Assembly: GCA_003439945.1 (NCBI GenBank)
Contig: QVRM01002067.1
Location: 186,001-250,000, forward strand
Length of the DNA: 64,000 nt
Source of the DNA: Dermanyssus gallinae
Lineage: Eukaryota > Arthropoda > Arachnida > Mesostigmata > Dermanyssidae
Reading direction: 5' to 3'
Both the position numbers and the translations under genes were made by a program. Shown here one piece after another: positions 25,785-38,388 of this stretch. The notes under the pieces were generated by a model. The model had not been told where the DNA came from. It made no database searches and saw nothing but the letters and a program-made list of their open reading frames with translations. Numbering within the stretch: position 1 is the first letter of the stretch; each line of letters starts with the position of its first letter.

Positions 25785-26943
25785 AAACTACTCGACCAAT
25801 TCATAGCAGTGACAAAGTGGTCAGTCGCTTATTTACGGCTCCATTAGACGGCAATTATAAAGCAATCGCCTCCGCCCCGGCGGTGTAGATGAACAAGCTT
25901 ATAACGTAGCGGCGTCTGTTGATCGAAATATTTACCGGCGGCGCCGCATTTCTCGTCGTCGTCGTCATCTGCCGAATGGCGTTACTTTGCCGCCCGTCAA
26001 ATTAGATCTCTCGCAGATAGGCATTTCTGCCCTCACCCTCTAGATGCTCTATCGATCGCTCATCAGCATCAGAAAAGAGCAATTTTCTGACGAGGCGCGA
26101 AATTTTAAATATATAATAGTGCCAATCTTATCGCGGAATCGGAAAATTACGCACTGCTATGCCACCACTACGTGCACTGTCTGACCGAGCTGCACGAGCC
26201 AGATGAACAAGTCCGCATGATCTTTCTGTTCGGTTCTGATGGTCTACGGGCGTCGGAACAGAAATAAGTTCGAGGCAATGTTTTTTTTTGTTTTACGGAA
26301 AAGTCTGGAGTTTACACGAGTCATCGGGAATGAAGTCAGCCGAAAGATGTCGTGACGTCGTGCGACGGCAGATGCACAGTGATGGGTGGGTGCTGGACGC
26401 CTAATTACGCCTAAACACACCAGACTTCTAGGCCAGACATTGTTCAAGCAGAATGATGACGACGGCGACGACGATGATGATGATGATAATGAAGGTTCGC
26501 GGTTTGATGATGATGATGATGATGATGATGATACGCGGAACACGCAAACAGGAAGAAAGCCACCATGTATGTATGTATGCATGCATAAATACACGGATTC
26601 GGATGCCAGTGGCGGCGTTTCGTCACAGAGGTTCAAATTACAAAGTTGACCCAAACAACTATTAGGTAGATCATCACGGTCGGCTAAAAGCTCCTCGTTC
26701 CAGACAAAACTCCGATTAGGTGTCGTCTCGGAATTCTGGTGCTCGCCCCGATGCTCGATAGGTGGATGGACGGACGGATGGATGGATAGATGTGTATGCA
26801 TACCCAGTACATACTCGTGGATGATACTTGTCGTCTTGTCACACAGACTAGCCAGTGCCAGGCAGTGACAGTGGCAGTTGCGGTCACGACCACGGCAACA
26901 GCAACAACCACAACAACAGCAGCAGCAGCAGCAACAACAACAA

Positions 26944-27048
26944 CATCAGTCTCAACAACAAAGTCAGTCTCAACAACAACATCAGTCTCAACAACAACAT
27001 CAGTCTCAACAACAACGTCAGTCTCAACAACATCAGCCTCGACAACAA
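26944..27048. repeat. 18-bp minisatellite, about six copies
   Basis: Tandem units of CATCAGTCTCAACAACAA start at 26944, 26962, 26980 and 26998; a 15-bp unit follows at 27016 and a diverged unit at 27031. It grows out of a CAG/CAA tract at 26898-26943. Confidence 0.9.
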
Positions 27049-27729
27049 CGGCGGTGGCCCGACGTTAGACTGCAGTAGACAGTAGACATCATTGAACACT
27101 GGGCAACAGCGGCAGCAGCAGTAGCAACAGAATCGGTAACCGGTAACTGCGTCTCTGCGTTCTGTTCGGTGGAACAAGTCGGCAAACCCTTGAAATGCGA
27201 TCGCTTTCCGTCTATCCAGCAGCAGCCGCCGCCGCCCGCAGCAGCAACAGCAGCAGAAGCAGCTGAACTGACAGAACCCTCGGGGTGTAGTAGAGCGGCG
27301 GGCGACAGTAGTCGCCGACGCCGATGCCGCCGCCACCGCCACCCGCCCGATTAATACACAGGATCTTTACAGAGAATTGCTATTACTACGAGTGCGATAG
27401 CTACTGCGCGGAACCGACAAGGAAACGACGAAAAGGAAGACCTGGCAGGGAAAAGGCGGATAATAGTGAAGAGTGTTCAGATAGAGAAACAGAGAGAGAT
27501 TGATAGATAGAGAGAAAACGAATGGAATAGAGAGAGAAAGAAGAGAGAGAGAGAGAGAGAAATATCAGAAGCAGCAACAGCAGTAGTAAGCCCATCCTTA
27601 GCACGGCGAAGGAGCAAACGGACGAAACGCGAAACAGTGACTGGAGGGCGCCACAAGAGCCCGGGTACCGACAACGACGACGATGACGATGAAGACGCCA
27701 AAGTTCCCATAATGGACAGAGTTGTGTCG

Positions 27730-27787
27730 CGTCGTCGTCGTCGTTGTTGTTGTAGTTGTTGTTGCTGCTGCTGCCGCCGCCGCCGCT
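27730..27787. repeat. Compound triplet tract GTC-GTT-GCT-GCC
   Basis: Blocks of GTC, GTT, GCT and GCC lie end to end, with one GTA interruption. Neighbouring blocks again differ by one base. Confidence 0.9.
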
Positions 27788-28110
27788 ACCACTGAGGAGG
27801 CCTGACGAGCGTTGTTAGCTGTGCGAGACGGGAAACTATCCGCCTCAGGACACCAGGTTTGCCGCCTAGGCCGAATTGAACAGCAGCAACAGCAGCACAT
27901 GTGTTGTTGCTGCTGCGGTCTCTGCTGGCGCCGTTGTTGCTGCTGCTGCTGCATCATCGATACCTTCGTTTGCCTGTGAGCCAATCTCTCTTCTTGCCTA
28001 CCTAGCGCTAGCTACTTACTTAGCAGTATAGATGTCCGTCTTTGTCCGCGGGCACCTTCTCGTTTCAGTCTAGCGTAACAATCACTCGCCGTGTGTTGTA
28101 TCTCACGTGA

Positions 28111-28163
28111 GGATCTGACAAACTCGTAGAGGATCTGACGGACTCATAGATGATCTGACGGAC
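28111..28163. repeat. 20-bp tandem repeat, about 2.6 copies
   Basis: GGATCTGACRRACTCRTAGA repeats at 28111, 28131 and partially at 28151, then merges into GAC and CAA/CAG triplets (28160-28202). It is the one minisatellite here whose unit is not a multiple of three. Confidence 0.85.
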
Positions 28164-28170
28164 GACGACG

Positions 28171-28203
<33 letters not shown>

Positions 28204-31200
28204 TGGAAGAGCAGCAGACAACGTCGAACGGCCACAGCAATAGAAAAATGTCCTCAGAAATTTCACAACGCAATGGGGTAAAGGAGAGGGAGGGGAAACC
28301 AAGGCTCAAAGCTCTTGGCCTCAGCTCTAGCCGCAACTATAGAGTTGCATATCCTGAAGGAAGATATGTTGACGCGCAAGGAAGAAAAACCTAAAGTTTG
28401 CGACGGAGGAGGGAGCCTTGATCTCATCTGGACGTAGAATTTCGCTACGTTCACATGAGGTACAGGAAATATCAGTATATGGAAAAAAGAAACAAAGCGG
28501 GACGTTTTCTAAAATGGGCGACAATCGGTGGCGTCTCGTGGAGTTTGCCACGCCGCCTTGTCCTCGGGGCGCGCAGACGTATGCAGACATACGAACGTTT
28601 TGTTTGACTCCGGGGGAAGAAGACCATCGAAGTCGATCGATGTACTCGGCAATCGCACAGTAGTCGTACTGAATTCGAGCCAAACTGACGGTGAAAAGTG
28701 ATAGACGGCTAAGAGTCAATGCTTCTAGGCGCAATGTAGGCTGCGCTCCTGAATTGGCAACCGGGCAGCGTCTGAATGCTGGGCACGTAACGGTCAAGCG
28801 ACGCACCACTGTCAAGCCAAACACAGTCAATTTCAAGCCAGCGAAACAAGTTGTGACGGTTGCCCAAAGTCAGGAAGCATCCAACGATATTTCTGCTGGC
28901 ACTGCTGCTTCGGCTGCTGTTGTTGCTACTGCTTCTGCATTGCTGCCATTACCGGCAGCACTTTGCTACCTTTCGTTTTGGCCTATATGCGGCCGCATAA
29001 ATGGCCGGCTGTCTGTCTGTATGCATGGATGTATGTATGTCTCTGTGTATGTCTGTGCGTATCCTACATGTCCGAGCCAGATGTGGTGACAAAAGCGCGA
29101 CATCCAGCGACATTTCTAGCTGTCCATTTTCCTCGTCTTTCGTTTCTATCTCTGCTGATCCGACAGGCCGATCCGGCACCCGGCGGTCTGCGACGATCGC
29201 GGAAAGAGATACAAAGCCAGAAGCAAGAAGAAGAAGAAGAAGGAGGAGGAAGATAGTCAGCGAGACGACCGGAATCGCGTCGATACACGCTGGCGACCGC
29301 TGCTGGTTCCGCCGTCACCGGAATCGCAGCTTGGCTGACTGAACGCTGTTTTTAAGATTCATGGTCAGCGAGTGAATTCACGGGGATTCGCGTGGCCGGC
29401 CATACCGCTCTTTTCCATCCGCATGGTCCGAATAGTTGTGTCAATGTGCAAGAAGTACTACTATCTATTACTTTTTTTCTTGGTTTGAGTGAGCGCTGAC
29501 AGCAGCAGCGGCAACAACAGCAACCGTACGAGCGAGCAGGCTGCCATATTGGACACGTAGGATTTTGCGGCGCATAATCTAAGAAAGGGCCATCGTCTTC
29601 CATTATGAACTGTTCCATCTGTTGCTGCTGCTGTTGTTGCTTTTGCTACTGCCGTGATCGTTTATTGCTGTCGCTGCTTCCGTTTTTGCTACTTTTGTTC
29701 CTGCTGGCGTTATTTGTTAAAAATGTCCGCATTGTTAGGCTTAATCTTGTTGTTGTTGTGTTGTTGTTGCTGTTCCCGCCGTTGTTTTCATTGTTGCTAT
29801 CGCTAGTCAATAAATCATCTCTTGCCTGTGTCGCTTGTCGTTGAGTCTGTGAGAGGAGCCAAATGGATCTTCGACTTCAGAGAGACGTTGTTGCTCAAGC
29901 TACCATAGCATGTGGCGGTCAGTGGCTGCATTGCCACGACGACCATACACATCAATAGTTACAAGCGGAAACAAATAGAAGCAGCAGCAGCAGTGGCACG
30001 ACTGTAGAGTGGACAGCATTGATCATTCCTTACCTCCACGACAGCAAGCGCGTCGCACCGACTAAGGCTACTTTCGCTGTGTGGTCGTTGTGGTACCGGG
30101 AGAGCAAAATCGAGAGAAATAGTAGAAAGTAGTATGCAGAAACGAAGTCGTCGTCGTCGTAGTATAGTAATATGGTTTTAAACTTTTGGCTTGGTCTGTC
30201 AAATTCAACCATTCGTCTTACTTCGCTTGCTGTGGTACCTGTTATTGGCAGTCAAGCAGCGCCATTGTCGTCGTCGTCGTTAATGACTTTACCTAGCTAG
30301 CTTTTACCGCATAACCCGACAGTAACAAGGTGACGGGCTGGTGTTAGCAATCCTTGCCTCCGCGTAGAAATACCGCGTAGCATCGCGAATCCACCGACAA
30401 ATAGAAGCGGCACTTTTATAAGGCACTAGGTATCTGCTTCGTTCTGTCTTGAGCTCTGCTCCTGTCCCTGTATCGTTCTGCTGCGGTACTCCATCTCCTC
30501 ATGCTTATTACTCTTCCTGCTCGCTTTGCGATCATTGGTGGTCAAACTGTGGTTGCCGCGTCGGCTGGGCAAATCGGCGAGCAAACAGAAGGAAAGACTT
30601 TCAGCCAGCTTGGTCCTGTCGGTGCCAACAGCTCAATCTGTACCCACGGTGAGAAAAAGGACAACAACTATGTTTCAAGTATAGCTATTTAACTGTTGCG
30701 TAACTTTCACCAGGCATATGTGGCATAATATAGGCCGAACTTTAAATAGGGACTTTAAACAGCCTAAACCGAATCATGCGTTACAGTCGGACGCGGTTGC
30801 GCAATTGACCTAAGCACGTCTTCGCACGCATCTAAGTGAATAAGTGTTTGTGCATAGCGTGAAAGTAAGGTGCGCGTCAGCTTAATTGACTGCAGGCTAC
30901 AGATGGGAAAACCGTGACTGTTGTTACTGTTGCTATAGTTGTTGATGTTTTATTTTATTGCTGTCGTTTTGCCGTTGCTGGTGTTGCTACCGTTACTATC
31001 GTCCGCGACTCGCTTAAGCACTGTACCCCAGCCAGCGTTCGTGTGTCTGTTCGGACCGAACGCGCCTGATGAAGAAAATCATGTGGTAATAGGTTAATTC
31101 GACTCGAAAGCAGCGATCTGGCCGGGGAAACTGGCCGACGACTACGATGAGCGGCGGCAAACGTAAAAAGCAGACACAATTCTGGCAAGACGAATGTCGT

Positions 31201-31322
31201 TTTCGGCTCGGCTCGGGCGAAATAACTCGATGACGAATCAGCTTTCCTACAAATGGTAGACAAACAACCGTGGCACTAATCATGACTCATTACAACTAAT
31301 AGAAGGAGATTATCGTTAGCAG

Positions 31323-31324
<2 letters not shown>
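28204..31324. other. Mixed non-coding DNA
   Basis: 28.2-28.9 kb is comparatively complex with open frames on both strands but no known domain. Further right are GAA triplets (29227-29250), GCT/GTT (29616-29642), GTC (30148-30160, 30269-30281) and mixed sequence. No gene recognised. Confidence 0.45.
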
Positions 31325-31376
<52 letters not shown>

Positions 31377-31383
31377 AGAGAGA
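31325..31383. repeat. (AT)n followed by (AG)n
   Basis: About 49 bp of pure AT followed directly by AGAGAGAGAG. Similar AT/GA junctions occur near 37500-37540, 48370-48438 and 50180-50217. Confidence 0.95.
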
Positions 31384-31981
31384 TTGGAGAAATTTACATG
31401 GGTAAAGCAAAAATGATTGTAAACGTCCTGCGTATCGCTGTACATGGTGGAATTTGGATGGACAACAGCTTGGCGGCTGTAACCAAACTCTGCAGAAAAG
31501 TCGTTGCTTTTGGCGCGGCTATCGCCAGATTCTACCGCCAATGGTGTTTATTGGTGTTGCTGCTGCTGTTGTGGCATTTCGTTCTTGGGTCATTTGTTGG
31601 TTGTAGATTTGACATCTCTCACTCTTCCTTCACCTCTGCTTTCTCTACTCTCTCTCACCATATATATATATATATATATCCTCCTCACTATATGTATATA
31701 TATATATATATTTGCCTAGTTCATACGAATGTTCTTTTGCGGTTGTTTAGCTCAATATGCAGAAGATCGCTAAGTCGCACACGAGCACGTATCTTACCGG
31801 CGACGACCGTCCAGCGTTGCCACTGTGGTGCCAATAGTGCGCGCCGAGCTATCGTCGCACGACGTGACGCTTACTTAGACATGGCGGCCAATTACGAAGC
31901 CTAACACTGCCATCGTCGCTAACCGAATCCGATATATCAGGCACCGAGAATTGCCAATCAATGCAGCGTCAACAACAGAAG

Positions 31982-32102
31982 CTGTAGCAGCAGCAACAAC
32001 AATAACAATAACAACAACAACAGCAACAACAGTAGCAACAATAAAGGCAGCAGAGCAGCATCAACAACAATAACAACAACGGCAGCAACAACAACGGCAG
32101 TA
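31982..32102. repeat. CAA/CAG triplet tract
   Basis: About 120 bp of CAA, CAG, ATA and GCA triplets with a near-duplicated CAACGGCAGCAACAAC segment at the right end. Confidence 0.85.
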
Positions 32103-33900
32103 GGGCAAGATCGACGGCGACAAGTGGCTATTAAGCGGTGACAAACTAAAGTGCGTATATCACAAAATCGTCACCACCATTACCAGCAGAAAACGCGGGG
32201 GTCAGAAGCGAATCTCTTCGCCCGCCGGCCGAGGTCCTGTCGCAACGTCATGGACCTCATTGCGTGATTCGTCGGGTATTTATTTCCCTTCAAGACTTAA
32301 TATAGACGACACGTACATGGTTTCATAGACCATTTTGTAGGGCTGACCGGAAAGTGATGACATTTGCGTATCGATTCAAATGGTTGATCAAGTCCTCTTT
32401 AGGTTACGCCTTCTGTTTGTGGCATGGGATGCTGTACTGGCCCTCGTGTTCTTCACATGCGACAGATAGTGTGCCCGAACTGACGGTCAACAGCTTTAGG
32501 GTTCATATATATAATTTTACACCGTATACGAATGCGCTAGAATATAACGCTACCATGTGGTGTCTCCAAGGATTTTAGGACATCTTTTGAATTGAATTAG
32601 CTGTGCACCGTCAGGACAACTGGCTACGTAAGCTTCTACATAGTACTGCCTACAAAAGATGTGCATTGGGCGAGCGGCAAAATAGCACGCCATATCCCAG
32701 ATGGCTTGCGAGAGTAACCCATTAGCAGGGGTAGAAAGAAAGCGATCTACATCCGTTTTGTTATAAGTGCAAAGTGCATTGTGTGGCTTTGTTAATTTTG
32801 TTCACGGTTGGATAGGACGAAAACCGTATATTCTCTACATTACTTGGTGTCTTGCGTTTCCATATACCTGTTGTACTACTGTTTTTGTTGCTGTTGTTGT
32901 TATTGTTGCCGTCGCCATCTTTAAACGCTATCATATGTATTCGACAGTTGATATGTTGGTCATCGAAATTGGCCGCGAATGCACTATCTATCTCAATGTG
33001 TCCATGCGCGTGTACGCTGGACACAGACTAATTAGATATTCGTGATTTATCGCATCTTCTTCTGCGATGTAAGCAAGGTAACGAAAAAAAGATTATTTCA
33101 CTCTCGTCGCTGCTCTAATTATCTGATCAAATTATATCGTTATGCCGTCATATTGCGTTGATACAATTGACAGCTGTATGAAGAAAGACGGCATGCATTT
33201 CTGCCGAGAGCAACGGCGTTTAACCGTTGACAAAATGCTGGTAATTCGGTAATTTTCTTGTTGAACGTAGTCCGCAGTTTTTTTCTGCCTTCTACCCGCC
33301 GAAACATTTACATTATATCATAACTTGTTGCTGCCAAAGGAAGACAGGAAAGATGCCGCGGTACGATCTATCAAATGGTTTGTAATTTGCTACTGTTTCT
33401 ATCAACCGGCACAATTTTGTCTCGATGTCAATGAATATGCTGTAAAGCACTTGATCTGCAATTAATCGGCATAACATCAAGGCGCGAGTGTATTAGCCAT
33501 ACTCATTAGTCTTTAAAAAAGCTTCGTTTTATTTATTATTAAGAAGTTTTCATTTTGTCAAGTTGGATTCTCTTTCTGCAGTCTGTGCTATATATTTATA
33601 TATATATATAAATTTTAACTTTTTGATTTATATTTACACACGTACATGCTTGTCTCTGTGTGCGCATTTCGAACGTGCTGTTCTGCACGCCTTATCGGAT
33701 TGAATAAGGATAGCTAAAGTGATGGTACACCACCTCTCTTCTGTAGGTACGGCATACCTACACAGAGCTGCGGCGGTGGTCATCGGGAAGCTGTGAGCCT
33801 GAACGCTTTTGTTGGAACTTGCAAGGGAATGAAGTAATGGCAGAGGGAAACGAAGAGGAACAGCAGACAAAGAAAAAGAAGGCAACGAGAAAGAAGACGG
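32103..33900. other. Repeat-poor, AT-rich island
   Basis: The longest stretch with little simple repeat (one TTG block at 32885-32910, one short AT tract at 33590-33611). Short open frames such as 32354-32578 plus are not recognisable. Candidate for conserved non-coding or decayed transposon sequence. Confidence 0.45.
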
Positions 33901-34852
33901 AGCGACGATCCGAGGGGTAAATGCCCCTATTCAAGTTCGGCCCTGGAGGGTTTTGGCTGAGGGGCTGCTCTGCCAGTGCTGGTTGGTCGTTACAACGCTT
34001 AGCAGGGGTAACGGCGGTAGCGACCGACCGGGGTTCTGATTCAAGCCAAGTTTGCACTAGAAGAAGAAGCAGAAGCAGCAGCAGTAGTCGTGAAGTCGAG
34101 GTCGGTGAAGGGAGGAAGCGACAACGCCGCTGCCACAACCATCTTCGGCAGAGAGTTGTTCCTCAGCAGGCCAGCCAAGGAAAATTAGAGAAAGTCACAG
34201 ACTGAGACTTAGAGAGCAGGAGAGAGAAAGAAGCACATAAAGATTCAGGGAAATGAGGCAACTGAGAAAGAAACAGGAAGAGAGAGAGAGAGGGTAAAAT
34301 AGAGATAGAGAGAGACAGACGAAGAGACGACGAGGCCAGGCATCATGAGGAAGCGACCACCGAGGGCGAGGCGACGACGAGAATTTCCTGAGGCGGGGAG
34401 GACACTGTTGGGTGGGGGATGGAATGTTAAGCGATTTCTCTTCCCCTTCGCTTAGTTCTCGTTCTCCTGATTTTCCTCTGCCTCCAGCTCCTCCTCTTCG
34501 TTCAACGGTTGTCCCAGCTGTACCCCAGCACCGGTGGCCGCCCATGAACGACGCCATCGTTTGCCCTCACAAACCAATACTGTAGCGAGCGCGCGTGTGC
34601 CAGGAGGAACGTGGGTGTGCACTCTGTCGGTGTATCTGTGTCTGTTTCGCTAGCTATAGCTGTGTATTATACTATCTATACGCGTAGATCAGACAACTCT
34701 CAACAAAGGCCCATGCCGCCGTGACTGCACCACTGCTGTACTGCAGGCTAACTGACTGAGTGAATGAGTGACTGCTAGCCAGACTGTCAGCTGAAGTCAG
34801 GTCGACGGTCGGTGGGTGGTGGCCTCGGCGCCGGTAGACGCATCAGCAGCTG

Positions 34853-34888
34853 ACTGGGGCGGCCGTAGCCACTGGGGCGGCCATATCA
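34853..34888. repeat. 18-bp direct duplication
   Basis: ACTGGGGCGGCC begins two adjacent 18-bp units at 34853 and 34871, diverging at their ends. A small palindrome (AGGCGC, spacer, GCGCCT) follows near 34896-34910. Confidence 0.8.
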
Positions 34889-35845
34889 GTCAGTCAGGCG
34901 CCTAGCGCCTGCCCCAAGAACGCAAAGAAACTGACCCAAGAAAAGAGCCGGGCCCAGAGGCAGGCAGAGGAAAGGAACGCGGCTCGAAAGCAGGAACGAA
35001 GAAAGGACTTTGGGATCCAGAAGTGGATCTCGGCTAGTCCGCTAACGCGGCGATGGCCTTTCTAACGCCACCGCCAACACCACCACCATCGCCACGGTGA
35101 ACAGCAGAGCTGCTTGCTTCCTCTTCTTCCGCCGACCATGTAAGCGCCCCTACCGTCGCCCCATCGAGCGCCCCTTTAGTCGCCGCCATTACCGCTTTGT
35201 TACAGTAGCGCTTGCGAGCTTAGCAATAGCAAACACCATCGGCAGCAGCAGCAGCAGAAGCAGGGAACTGCCGCAAGATCGAAAAGACAGAACGAAGGGA
35301 AAGGAGAGAGAGAGACAGAGATACCGAAGGGGAGACAGGGAGAAAGTAAAATAAACGTAAAGAGCCTAAAGAGAAGTAGGGACAACCAAGGTTTTTCCAA
35401 CAGCCACCCCATTGCCGCGTCTGGATACATGTGGTGATAGTGGTAGCAGTGCTAGTATGGCTAGCTGCATGCCTGTATAGTGTGGATTAGGTACTGTCTG
35501 GATGGAGGCTGTCGCAAGCGCACTTGTTCTTTTGTCGTCGTCGTCGTCATCGTTGGCGCTGCCGTTGTTGTTGTTGTTGTGGTTAAGGTTGTGGTTGCTG
35601 CTGCTGCTGCTGCCGTATGTCACTTTACCAGGGCATGTTCTACCTCATTCATATCATCTTCATCACGACAAGGCCCGCGACGCCGTTTCCCAGCTTCGGC
35701 ATTAGAGGGCAAGCAGCCCACCAGTTTTAGTGGACACACTGTCCATTCGGTACTTTTTGATTCGATCGCTACGGCATCGCCGAGCTTCGACTGTGTGCGC
35801 GTTCCGTCAATCCCGGCAGCCGGAGAAGCAGAAGTACTTAAACTA

Positions 35846-35971
35846 GCTGTAGTAGCAGTATTTTTGGCTGTAGTAGCAGTATTAGCGGCTGTAGTAGCAG
35901 TTGTATTGGCTGTAGTAGCAGTAATTATGGCTGTAGTAGCAATATTAGTGGCTGTACTAGCAGTAGTAGTA
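35846..35971. repeat. 21-bp minisatellite, six copies
   Basis: Six tandem 21-bp units, each starting GCTGTAGTAGCA, begin at 35846, 35867, 35888, 35909, 35930 and 35951. The array runs straight into an AGT run (to 35988). Read as protein it would give repeats of AVVAV with no known meaning. Confidence 0.9.
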
Positions 35972-36330
35972 GTAGTAGTAGTAGTAGCAAGTAGTGGAGG
36001 TCGAGAGGGCTCCTTTGTTCGTTGGCTATCTAGATAGACAGATAGAGAGAGCCCGCGCGCTCGACCGCCTAGTCGCCTGCCGGCTCGCGAGCAGACTGAG
36101 AGACACGTACGCCTGGCTGCAGTCCGTAGCTGCGGCTGCTGCTGCTGCTGCTGCCGTCGCCGCCACCACCACCTATTCTCTAAACGATATAACCAGTAGT
36201 AGTAGTAGCTAGTAGCTAGTAGCACTTCGTATGTGTGAGCCTGCGTGCTCGCTTTTCTGGCCGGCTTGGCTTTGCCGGTATGCATGCCTGTATGTGCGTT
36301 GTATGCGTTGTGCGTGTCTATCGGTGTTCA

Positions 36331-36364
36331 TGTGTGTGTGTGTGTGTATGTGTGTGTGTGTGTG
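36331..36364. repeat. (GT)n microsatellite
   Basis: About 34 bp of TG with one A interruption. Shorter GT runs are at 6661-6680 and 55174-55191. Confidence 0.95.
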
Positions 36365-37500
36365 AGCGTGTGTTCATATGTGTACGCACGCATCGGAGCA
36401 AGGAAGAACGAACAACTACTGAAAGGTGTCAGAGGGAATCTCATTCTTCACCACAATGACCCGCCTTGTGTTCATGCGCCTCAGTGGTTCAAGCGCCGCC
36501 GCCGCCACAGCCACCACCACCATCGCCACTGCCACCACTACCGGATCACGGTGTCGACGAGCCACCACAGCAGCTCTTCGAGTAGTGGTGGGAGCCGTCG
36601 TGGGTCGTAGCAGAGTGGCGACGGTACTTGTAGTAGTAGTAGTAGTAGTAGTCACTTACAGTAGTGCTGCTTATGTGGCTATTTCTACTGCAGCTATAAG
36701 CTCTGCTATGGCTTCTATAGCGGCTGCGAGCTTCTTGTACATGCTTTCGTACTGCTTGCACCCCACCATCTATCCAGCCAGCCAGCCACCCAGCCAGCTA
36801 CCCACCCACTCACGCGCTCACCCACCCACACCCCCCTATACATAGCTCCTGACGTACAGTGCATACTCTCTCTCTCATAGACATCCCAACACACAGTCGT
36901 TCCCTAGACGTCCCTTCCGCCCCCCCCCCCCTTCCCCACCCCTCTCATAAAAACACGCACAAGTATACCTACACTCAAAGACGCAATCCAGAGCTGTGTG
37001 CCTCGACGCCTAGAGAGAAGTTCTGGCGTTCTGCCTCCCAAGTCGTTCTTATAAAACCTTGCTCGACTTTTCTTTGCCGTTTTCTCTTGCTCTCGCTAGG
37101 ACATACGTACATGATTCGTCTCGATTGGCATTCAAACAGCAGTCAGACGGCAATGCTGTCGTGGCACGGATTCATGCCGCCGGCTGAACAGACGAACGGT
37201 CAGACACATCGCACGAGGGACAGTGGTGGCAAACATTGACACAGATAGACAGACAGAGCGCCGGATGGGATGGCACAAAAGGACAGAGGGAGAAGCGCGT
37301 TCGTGCGTTTTGGTTGCTACGTCTGTCTGTTCCACACTTTCATAGAATCGGGCAGCTTCTCGTATCAAATCTGTATTCCACTGCGGTGTGGTAGTGTTTG
37401 TAGGAACGATGGCCTGGAAGCACGCCAAGCCTGTAGTGACACGCACACTAATAGCTGAAGCGATTGAAAGCTGCCAGCTATTTATATTTATATATATGTG

Positions 37501-37536
<36 letters not shown>

Positions 37537-38101
37537 TATGGAGAGAGAGGGTGGGCGCGATAGAGCGTGGTGTAAAGAATGAACTACATAGCCAGGGAGG
37601 ATCGAAGGACGAAGGGGAGGGGAGGAAAACCTCTTTTTCTTAGCAGCTGAGACGTGAGTGAAATACTGACGCCACATCAGAAGTTTCCACTTCCACCGGC
37701 TGCCATCACAATCACCAGCAGCCACCAGTAGATGGCGACGACGACGACTACACGTGACAGGAACGCAAGCCCACCCCAGAGAAAGACAACGACCGCAGCG
37801 GCGACGGACACGAATACAACACGACATCGACAATGACGACGAGGTAGCGAACGACGGAGAGACGGGGGAGTGTGCCATAGAGACAAACACACGCACGAAC
37901 ACACACATATACAAGTGTAGCCAATGCGAGATAGAATTCCTCTCTCCAACCAACAATGGAATGACAGGAGGCTTTTTTGCTCCTTGATCGTGCGTTCCTG
38001 AACCGTCATGTCATTTACGATCTCTGTCCTGCTGCCGTGTCCTTAATTCTTAGGTCTCTTCCATTTTTTCTTCCTTATTCCCTTATTCTTTTACTCTCCA
38101 G

Positions 38102-38388
38102 CCGCTCTGGAGATATATCATCGGTGGAAGCTCTACAACAAGGAGACCGTCGTCAGCATCATCATCATGATCGCCACCACCACCACCACAACCACCACCA
38201 TAATCATACTCATCTTTCTCATCAACAATATCAACAACCACAGGCTAATAATCAGGCGGCTGGTGGTGGTGGGCTACCTGCTGTCGCTCGTTCGGATCGT
38301 TTTTGTCCTAACAATCGCTCGTCGTTTATATCGCCGGCGGCGACTGAGCGCTGTTGTTGTTATTGCTGTTGTCATATTACAGCCTTAA
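38102..38388 (+). CDS. Possible His/Gln-rich exon after a strong acceptor (unidentified)
   Basis: A long pyrimidine tract ending in CTCCAG at 38096-38101 makes one of the best-looking 3' splice sites in the window. The following frame reads SGDISSVEALQQGD, a His/Asn-rich run, HLSHQQYQQPQANNQ, a Gly run and RSDRFCPNNRSSFISP, typical of disordered regions of developmental regulators. The frame stays open to 38564, and a plausible end is near 38388 or at a later GT. CAT/CAC triplets in this repeat-rich DNA can create the same look by chance; no domain is recognised and the right boundary is a guess. Confidence 0.2.

Larger units (their letters stand above)
24601..28110. other. Non-coding, repeat-rich DNA
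   Basis: Holds AT tracts (24913-24937, 25745-25781), GAT/GAC triplets (26455-26532), GGAT repeats (26763-26790), the 18-bp minisatellite, GA runs (27480-27560) and the compound triplet tract at 27.7 kb. 25.0-25.4 kb is more complex, but open frames exist on both strands there and none is recognisable. Confidence 0.5.
33901..38095. other. Non-coding, repeat-rich DNA
   Basis: Contains AGAAGC/AGCAGC runs (34060-34090), GA-rich sequence (34200-34335, 35283-35345), GTT/GCT (35560-35615), the 21-bp minisatellite, GCT (36133-36155), AGT (36194-36210, 36628-36652), a GT run, a C run (36921-36931), and AT/GA (37486-37540). No gene recognised. Confidence 0.5.

Noticed and set aside
26944..27048. Regular 18-bp repeats resembling a small CRISPR array
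   Set aside because: Units are directly adjacent without unique spacers and arise from CAA/CAG triplets; the DNA is animal.
35620..36285. 221-codon open frame on the minus strand rich in Thr and Ala
   Set aside because: It is the reverse reading of the 21-bp minisatellite and AGT run.
37132..37956. 274-codon open frame on the minus strand
   Set aside because: Composed of low-complexity Ser/Leu/Arg sequence crossing an AT/GA microsatellite; no domain, and competing frames overlap.
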